From assembly GCA_022828595.1 (NCBI GenBank), contig JAKGHH010000001.1, forward strand, positions 72,350,401-72,414,400: a stretch of DNA of 64,000 nucleotides, written 5' to 3'. Positions 57,389 to 64,000 of the stretch are shown here, one piece after another. Every line of letters begins with the position of its first letter. The stretch's first letter is position 1. Under the pieces are notes generated by a model that was given only the letters and a program-made list of their open reading frames with translations, did not search any database and was not told the origin of the DNA. This DNA is from Nelumbo lutea. Lineage: Eukaryota > Streptophyta > Magnoliopsida > Proteales > Nelumbonaceae. The position numbers and the translations under genes are program-made.

Positions 57389-57815
57389 GGTAATTGTTGA
57401 AACCTCTCATGAAGTTTGGTAATTGCAATTACCTCCCTGAACTTTTTAAATTAGACCAAAATGTTTATTTTCCAAATTTTTTTTCGTATGAATTATCAAC
57501 CAAAACCCTTTAGATCATTTTTTTTGAATTAGACCTATTTTCCAAATTTGCCCTTGATATCAAGCTTAAAGGTATAGATGCATAACTTCTCTATTTTTTG
57601 TTGTTTATGAAGTTTGTATTGTTTTTTTTTTTTGTGTGTAAATCAGCCTCATAGTAGTTGTATGGATATTTTGGACATTTCTGTGCCTTTGGTTAGAAAA
57701 AAGGGGTCTATTTATAACTGTGTTAGAAAGTTTAGGGGAGGTAATTGCAACTACTAAACTTTAGGGGAGATTTCAACAATGATAAAAAATTTTAGGGGGG
57801 TTTCAACAATTTATC
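57389..57815. mobile_element. MITE with GGTAATTGTTGAAACC ends
   Basis: The left end ggtaattgttgaaacc and right end ggtttcaacaatttatc are inverted. Inside, ttgcaattacctcc and ggaggtaattgcaa are also opposed, so the whole element can fold. The terminal style (GGTAA...) is that of Mutator-like MITEs. The duplication lies in T-rich sequence and could not be resolved. Confidence 0.55.
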
Positions 57816-58078
57816 TTTTTTTACTCATTTATTTTGATAGGGTCCAATGCTATTCATCTGGGAGAAGCATATTATAGTCACGCATAGATTCTTGTACACG
57901 GTGGCAATTAGGATATATTTTATTTAGGTAAATTGCATATAGGTACCTTGTACTTTGGGGGTAGTGAACTTTCAATTCAACACTTGAGTACCCTAAACTC
58001 TCAAAAATAGACACTTCCGTCCATCCATTAGTATTCCTTTAGTTAAACATTATAGCGTACCCTTCTGTATAAGTTATT

Positions 58079-58633
58079 AAATCCATGTTTGGGAGTGCTT
58101 ATTTGCGTCGGGATCACACCATTAAACACTTATTAGTGTTTGGGAAATAAACCAAAAATAAGTGTTTATTTTAAAAATAAGGGCTTATTTTCTAAGCCCA
58201 AATTTCCAGCTTTTTTAAGTTCCTATACAATAAGCACTTATTCAATTTTTTTTCCAAAATTATTCTTAGTTGAATTTTAAAATACCACTTATTAAATTAT
58301 CCCTAGCTGAATTTTATAAAAGTAATTTCGTAAAAGTACTTTTATAAAATTAATTTCATAAAAGTACTTTTGTAAAAGTACTTTCATAAAAGTGTTTTTA
58401 TAAAACTAATTTAATAAAAGTATTTTCATAAAGGTGTATTTTGAAAATTTGAAAAAAAAATGAAAGCCAAAATGGTCACCAAAGCTTATTTAAGTGCTCA
58501 TTGGAGAAAAAGACTACCACACATTCAATATGAAATTTAAAATAAGCACTTGAAAAAGTTGGGTGCCAAATGCAAATAAGTGCTTAATCGAATAATTACT
58601 TATTTTTAATACAATCACTCACAAACATGGCCT
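58079..58633. mobile_element. 555-bp hAT-type MITE with CATGTTTG ends
   Basis: The inverted ends are tccatgtttgggagtg and cactcacaaacatggcc. Flanks aagttatt (58071-58078) and aagttaat (58634-58641) match at 7 of 8 bases. The interior contains repeated aaaagtacttt palindromes near 58330-58440. Confidence 0.65.
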
Positions 58634-58695
58634 AAGTTAATGAAGGGACCAACCACTTATCCCCATGATGATGTTCTCACGTGGACAACATTTAG

Positions 58696-58975
58696 AAAGG
58701 ACTATGCTCGCATTTCAACACTATTTTTTAGCAACAACATTCTCTAGCGATGATTTTACTTTGTTGGCAATTTCCTACCCTCACGGCGAATCCTACCCTC
58801 ACGGCGAAGTCAACTTCTCCCCAAAGATGATATTCTCACATTGACAGCAAATTAACAATTTAGATTTTTAATACCATTTAAAAGGGACTATGATGGCATT
58901 TCAACGCTATTTTATTTTTAGAGCCATTCTCTAGTAATGATTTTGCCTTGGCGGCTATTTCCTACCCTCACATGC
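58696..58975. repeat. 185-bp degenerate tandem duplication
   Basis: The phrase ggactatgctcgcatttcaac at about 58699 recurs as ggactatgatggcatttcaac at about 58884. The copies stay parallel through catttctaccctcac-like sequence, with substitutions. No function is apparent. Confidence 0.65.
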
Positions 58976-59055
58976 CTTTTGTTGAACTCTTATTTGTAGG
59001 GATTAGCCAGCATAGCCCCTTTTGAATGATGTCCATGTGAGAAGGTCGTCGTGGG

Positions 59056-59479
59056 TAGGGGTGTTAATTGGACTGGATTTGGTCCAATCGACCGAGTTCA
59101 ATGTGAATCTATTACAAATGAATTAGGTCCAATCCAATCCAATGAATATTTTGGACCATTTTAGATCAATTTAGTTCAATGTTTGGATTGTTCAATCTGT
59201 TCAAATTTACTTTAATTTAGATTAATTCTAACCAAAACATAGTCCATTAACACTTATATTCTTATCTTCTATTTCAATGGATTAGATATTAGCTCAATCC
59301 AACTCAATCCAATAGAAATTCATTATGGATGGACCAGGTCCAATCCAATCCAATAAATACTTTGGACTATTAAGTATGGACTGGTCCAATTCAATATGTC
59401 TTGTTGGTCTGTCCAACCCCTCCAAAGTGATTTTGGTTTGGACAGGGTCCAATCCAAAATCGGTCAATTGACACCCCTA
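59056..59479. mobile_element. 424-bp hAT-type MITE, TAGGGGTGT ends
   Basis: TAGGGGTGTTAATTG at the left and (inverse) TAGGGGTGTCAATTG at the right agree at 14 of 15 bases. Flanks gtcgtggg and atcctggg match at 6 of 8. The interior carries repeated tccaatccaat words in both orientations. It is non-coding. Confidence 0.72.
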
Positions 59480-59566
59480 ATCCTGGGAGAAGTGGCTGGT
59501 CCCTTGACTAACTTGGGCCTGTTCGATAGTGCCCAACGATGAAGTCTTAAAGGGTAAAGTACAAAA

Positions 59567-61535
59567 ATTGCATTTTGAGAGCGTTTGGTTCACTCTTTAA
59601 TCTTTAGCCTTAATGTATGGATCACACCAATCCTTTCACACAATGTTGTTTTTCTTTTCCAAATATACCCTCAAAACACTTTCTACTTTGAGGACCCCAC
59701 GTGAGCATGGAACAATAATCCCCTTCTTCCTTCTTTCTATAATATTATCAATAATAATGTTATTAACAAAAATAATAAAATACAAGAAATAATATTAAAT
59801 GTTAACATATTAATAAAAATAACAAAATAATAAAACCAAATGTTTTAAAAATTAACCCGAAATCGGAACCGCTTTGGCCACTGGTTTCTGGGTTAGTGGT
59901 TCAACCATCTAGTCTAAATGGATGGCCCACCACAATTTTAAAAATAAAAAATAATTGAAATGAAAAAAAATGGTCAAAACCATTCATTAGGTTGAATGGA
60001 TCGATAGTTCAATCACTTGAGTCAACAGGTCATTGACTTTGATATAAGACAGGGTTTGGGGTCAAATAGAACCGATTGCCTAGACGGTTTATTAGGTCGA
60101 ACAGTCCAACCATCTAGGTCAACGATAGTTTGAAAACCATGACAAAACATTTTATAAGTAATACTGAACCATTTATTAAATGCTTAAATATTTTTATTTT
60201 AATAATTAGATTTAGTAATCAGGTCAAGTCGGGTCAAGATCGAGTTGGATTTGTCGGTTATTTCAAGTTGGGCTGGATCAGCAAAGGCTAGACCCTAATC
60301 TTAAACATTTAGGTTTGGGTCAACCCACGGTCAATGGTTCAACCATCTGAGTCAATTGGTCTTTAACCAAGTTAATAAATTTTATGAAAAATATGGGTTT
60401 AACCACTTGGGTTAATGCTGATTTGGAAAAATTGGTGACCTAGCGGTCACCCATGACCCAACCTAAATTCTCTTCGAATCAAGTCAAACCATGTCATCTT
60501 TTAGTTTGGGTCATTGGATAGGGAACCCTAACCCACTTTTTCGAGTTGGGTTGACTTTTTGGGTCTATTAATAATTAATTGATTGTTAATACTTATATTT
60601 TATTAATTATTTATTTAGTTTATTATTTTTGTTAATTATTAATTATTATGTAATAAATATTTCATAATAAAAAATAATTAGTATCTTATTATGTGATTAT
60701 TTAATTAAATTATTAGAATTATTAATTATTTAAAAAACAATTATATAATTATTGGTTATGTACTTATTAAAATAAAAATATTTAATGAATTGTTTAATTA
60801 ATTAATAGTTAATAATTAATTAATTATCAAATGTTTGATTCTTTAAAAATATTCAATTATTTTTAATGAATTTGTAAAATAGTTAATCAAACTTTTCATA
60901 TCCAAGGTTAAAATGGTCATTTGCTACTTTTCAAAATTCAACATTCATATTTCAGAACTACATTTAGGACCAAGAAAAGTTCACCAAGTCCAATATACCT
61001 TTTAAAGTAATTATTATAGTTTTAGATGCATTCAAATCAGTTAACTAAATCGGTCGGTTTGATTTCGGTTCGATGCTTTTAAAAACTGAAGGTATTGGTT
61101 TTGTTTCAGTTAACTAATATAGAAAATCGATGGTTAACCGAACTGACCAGTATACATATATTTCTATATATTTTATATATATTTGTGTATATTATATATA
61201 TATATATATTTATATATTATAAATTAATAAATATGCATTATATATAAAAATATATTTATAATATATGATATATTATTTATTATTTAAAATATAATATTTT
61301 TTATATATTTATATATATTTTTATAATTTATATTGTAAAAAATAAAAAACCAAAAACCAATGAACGGAACCAATGGTTAACCGAACTAGTCAACCAGTTA
61401 ACCGATAAGTTTTGGTTCAATTTCAGTTACCGTTTTTTCAAAAGCCAGTACTTCTGGTTCGATTACAAAAAATACCCCACTGTTTGGTTAACCGAACGGT
61501 GAACATCCCTAGTGCAAATGAACAAGCCTTTAATA
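59567..61535. mobile_element. GTTCG-family MITE, expanded and interrupted (tentative)
   Basis: Sequence near 60930-61020 (aaaagttcaccaagtccaatatacc) and the end aaatgaacaagcctt near 61515 match the right part of the element at 42999-43445. The match resumes after the hAT-type MITE at 61023-61511. The left end is uncertain (about 59515-59590). The intervening sequence, 59840-60550, has ggtcaaccca/tgggttgac-type words from further degraded elements. Confidence 0.4.
61023..61511. mobile_element. hAT-type MITE, GGTTAACCGAAC family
   Basis: The inverse of its right end, TAGGGATGTTCACCGTTCGG, resembles the start TAGATGCATTCAAATCAGTT, and gttaaccgaac-type words recur inward from both ends around a (TA)-rich centre. 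It is related to 7183-7660 and 45914-46309. Confidence 0.5.
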
Positions 61536-61617
61536 ATTTATGCGATATTAATGAGACCATATAACAGAAGGATAGTTTTGGCATTATACCCAAAGTATAG
61601 GGTTCTATAATTTACCT

Positions 61618-61785
61618 ATTTATTTATTTATTTATTTATTTATTTTTTGCTTCATGGGTTTACACAAGGGGGGTAGCCCATCCCCCTCCTTTAACCATCC
61701 CAACCCCAGTGGTAACGGGGATTGATCCCAAGTCTCTACACAAATCAGAGATCCTACCACCATCAATTGGTACCTCCCTTCGATT
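61618..61785 (-). mobile_element. tRNA-derived SINE with (TAAA)n tail
   Basis: On the minus strand it contains an A-box-like ACCAATTGATGGTGGTAGG, a B-box-like GGGATCAATCCC, and a tail region with GGGGGATGGGCTACCCCCC, ending in A-rich (AAATA)n (plus strand 61618-61646). The 19-base tail motif is identical to one at the 3' end of the LINE at 8155-8690. The 5' boundary is approximate. Confidence 0.65.
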
Positions 61786-62692
61786 TTAGTTAAATACTAA
61801 AACCTCTCAGTTTTTACCTATTGACTCATATCCCCATTCATCACAAAACTTAAGTAGGTCGAACCTATTTTTAATTTTCCATTTTCACCTTTTGTCCTCT
61901 TAACAAATAGGAATGAATTTTTGATGAACTTTGTATTTCTGATGTTGTTTTTAATACTCCTGAATGGATGGAGAAGACCCTGTACTCTTTTGTTCATAAT
62001 ATGATATTTTGCCTTTGAAAATTTTGAAGTATCATGTGTAATAGAAATCTTCGAAGGTTGTCTATGATATTGTACTGTTTAGAGAATGGAAAAGGGATCA
62101 AAGAAATTTCTTATCCAATCAAATCAAATCTTTGTTACGTTACATTTTGTCATATATGTTTAGTGGTTAGTGGTTAGTGGACTAATGGGTTGATGAGATG
62201 TTACTGTATAATAGTGAATTTAGGGTTTGAGGTAGTTGTTTCAACCTTTAAAATTCTATAAATGATTATTAAATTATTGAATTAATAATAAAGAACGATT
62301 ATTTTTAAGAAAGCAAGACATTCTTGCAGAGATTTTTTTTTTCCTATTAGCTTAAAAGAGATCCTGGAAAGGGAGTGTAATGTGCTAAATGGGTGGAAAG
62401 TAAATTCTCCATTTCCCTCATACGCTGCATATATCATACGGATACCAGATCTTAGGAATTGTGGGCAAATAGAGTGATTTTATTAGATCAAGGATGTGAA
62501 CTTTTCCATCATGTAGTCCATTAAGGGTTTTCACAATTGGCAGATTTAGGTGAGATCTGTTCGATCAGTTGAAAATATCAAAATCTATTGGTTACCTGGT
62601 GCAAATCATGCAATACATATTATTTTTTAAGGCTAGGTTACTTAGGAATGGCAATTGGGTGGGTTTAAATGGGTTGGGTTTGGATTGAGCTT
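61786..62692. other. Intergenic, with a MITE end next to the LTR
   Basis: This is mostly unrecognised AT-rich DNA. At 62643 the word ttaggaatggcaattgggtggg matches the start of the hAT-like family at 28233, but it is cut off by the LTR beginning at 62693. It looks like a transposon end interrupted by the retroelement. Confidence 0.4.
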
Positions 62693-63552
62693 TGATGAGG
62701 GCAAATTTGGCCCTTCAGTCATGTCGTGACACATGGCATCTTGGAACGACTGAATGATACATAGGCACCACCTAAGCGATGATTTAGAGTCCTAGATTGC
62801 GGTTTGTTTTCGCTCTGACCTAGCGACTTCGACCACAACTTAGGTTGGCTAGGAGCACCTCGTCTAGGGCCAACTTGTAACACCTTGTCACTGGCTGATG
62901 TGACCTTGATGCGAGGAGCGACCTCCCTCGAGGGCTTGCCGATTTGACTGAGGTCCAGGAGGCGACCTACAAGTTGTGCTCGCCGACAAATTCGGTATGC
63001 ATATCCTGACACTCCCAAGTTTCTTGGAAGTTGGCCCATGCACCGAGTGTTTTGGAGGATGGTCAACGTGCATGGTGGTTACCTCCGGGGATCTCGGACC
63101 GGTTAGGCGACCTCTCGGAAATCTTGGATGTAGTGCGTGAAGCCTACGCCAAATAAAGCCTATATAAAGGCACCAACCCCAATGACACAGGGAGGTACGT
63201 ACGGTTACTTGCTCACTAGCTTACTTACACTCAATTATTCAACTCGCAACCATAATACAATACTAACTTAAGCATCGGAGTGCCCCACCCCAGGTAAAGC
63301 AACCCGGGCACTCTAACATTGATTCCTTGTAGGTTTCTCTGAAGAGCTACCCAACTCAGCACCCGATCTACCCCCAACTCGGCCTAGTCATCTCAGCATC
63401 CAAGTCTTCATTCGGAAGAAATCCTCCACTTCGGCCTCTGAGTCATCAGCCACCATGAAGTAGCCAGACGACCAGAGAGTAGTCGGATTGCACGCCACTA
63501 ATCAGCATCTGAGTCACCATCCAGTCGGGGGTTGCCAAAACCAGCATCATCA
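62693..63552 (+). mobile_element. 5' LTR of a Ty3/gypsy-like retrotransposon
   Basis: The LTR starts TGATGAGGGCAAATTTGG (or three bases later, TGAGGG), has a TATA box (ctatataaaggcacc near 63161) and ends catcatca. It is followed at once by ttggcgtcgtctgtgggaa, the type of primer-binding site seen after plant gypsy 5' LTRs. Shared words with the minus-strand LTR at 40365-41786 place both in one lineage. Open frames at 62719-63073 on the minus strand are by-products. Confidence 0.75.
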
Positions 63553-64000
63553 ATTGGCGTCGTCTGTGGGAAACACTACAAGAAGCTAAGTTCTCACCTT
63601 CTAAAAGAATAAGTCCTCATCTTCCAGAAAGCTAAAGATCACATCTATTAAAAATTTAAGTTCTCACTCTCTAATTTCCATTTTTTATGAACTCAAAGGC
63701 ATTTTTTAGCAGCGCCAACATCCAAAGCGAATATCAATTACTAGGGGGCAAAGACATCCGTGATGAACCTTAAGGACTCCCCTGTGACAATCAAACAAGT
63801 TTAGGTCGAGCTCAACATTCCTAGTGCCTCAGATAGATACCCTACTACCACATGTGAACGACCCTTTCCAGTAGTAGAGCCATCAGCGGTTCCCGCCGAG
63901 ATTGAAGGTCGATGGGAGAAGTTCGATGTATACAGCAACAAAATACGTACACAGTAGTCTCGCAAGCACTCGCCCAGAAAGATAATCCCATGGGATGGCG
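63553..64000 (+). mobile_element. Start of retrotransposon internal region
   Basis: The primer-binding-site-like sequence (63554-63572) is followed by leader with repeated taagttctcac words (63590-63675), then sequence approaching the gag region. No long open frame exists before the window ends. The rest of the element should lie to the right. Confidence 0.6.

Larger units (their letters stand above)
57926..61617. mobile_element. Composite TIR element hosting several nested MITEs
   Basis: The left end AGGTAAATTGCATATAGG and (inverse of right) AGGTAAATTATAGAACCC are followed by matching tactttggg words on both sides. Only about 150 bases at the left and 60 at the right belong clearly to this element. 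The middle is other insertions: 58079-58633, 59056-59479, a GTTCG-type MITE and 61023-61511. The outer duplication is masked by low-complexity attta sequence. Confidence 0.5.

Noticed and set aside
62719..63073. Minus-strand open frames of 115 and 61 residues
   Set aside because: They lie inside the 5' LTR, overlap each other in different frames and have no family features.

Overview
The window is plant nuclear DNA, most likely from a woody or otherwise repeat-rich angiosperm. The genes have GT-AG introns of up to about 3.5 kb, the intergenic DNA is very AT-rich, and all five recognisable host genes are typical plant families. The species cannot be named from the sequence.

Host genes, left to right: (1) the 3' half of an IBR5-type dual-specificity phosphatase on + (887-2423; upstream exons lie outside); (2) a complete two-exon DUF506/PDDEXK-like gene on + (10095-11627) with a clear TATA box; (3) a complete five-exon mitochondrial GrpE co-chaperone on - (15485-23580), whose third intron holds a probable LTR insertion; (4) a complete ten-exon UBL-WLM-PUB zinc metalloprotease of the Wss1 class on - (33438-38787), with a run of acidic EPDPDD-like repeats; (5) a complete five-exon mitochondrial pyruvate carrier subunit, MPC1, on - (50877-55857). 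Exon joins were checked by codon phase and sum to whole reading frames of 305, 337, 705 and 110 residues. These genes are neighbours on a chromosome and do not form an operon or pathway.

The rest is a layered transposon landscape. At 25.0-31.6 kb two related Helitrons lie end to end. The second is split by a third Helitron (28842-31466) that carries the broken C-terminal end of an ER Hsp70 (BiP), and that fragment is itself split by a hAT-type MITE with a perfect 8-bp target duplication. At 43.46-47.15 kb a 3.7-kb non-autonomous hAT-like element, with a perfect 8-bp target duplication, is filled by an AT-rich roughly 250-bp repeat arranged as a larger 957-bp tandem duplication; a second MITE sits in one copy and the other copy preserves the empty site. 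LINE 3' ends occur at 8.2, 31.7, 48.4 and 49.6 kb (two with clear target duplications), and tRNA-derived SINEs at 6.3 and 61.7 kb. One SINE shares a 19-bp 3' tail motif with a local LINE. A GC-rich LTR at 40.4-41.8 kb contains three kinds of tandem array, and a related LTR with a primer-binding site enters the window at 62.7 kb. The 57.4-61.6 kb stretch is a nest of MITEs.

No rRNA, functional tRNA gene or CRISPR array was seen. The most novel material is the nested Helitron/BiP structure and the hAT-like element with a satellite interior.
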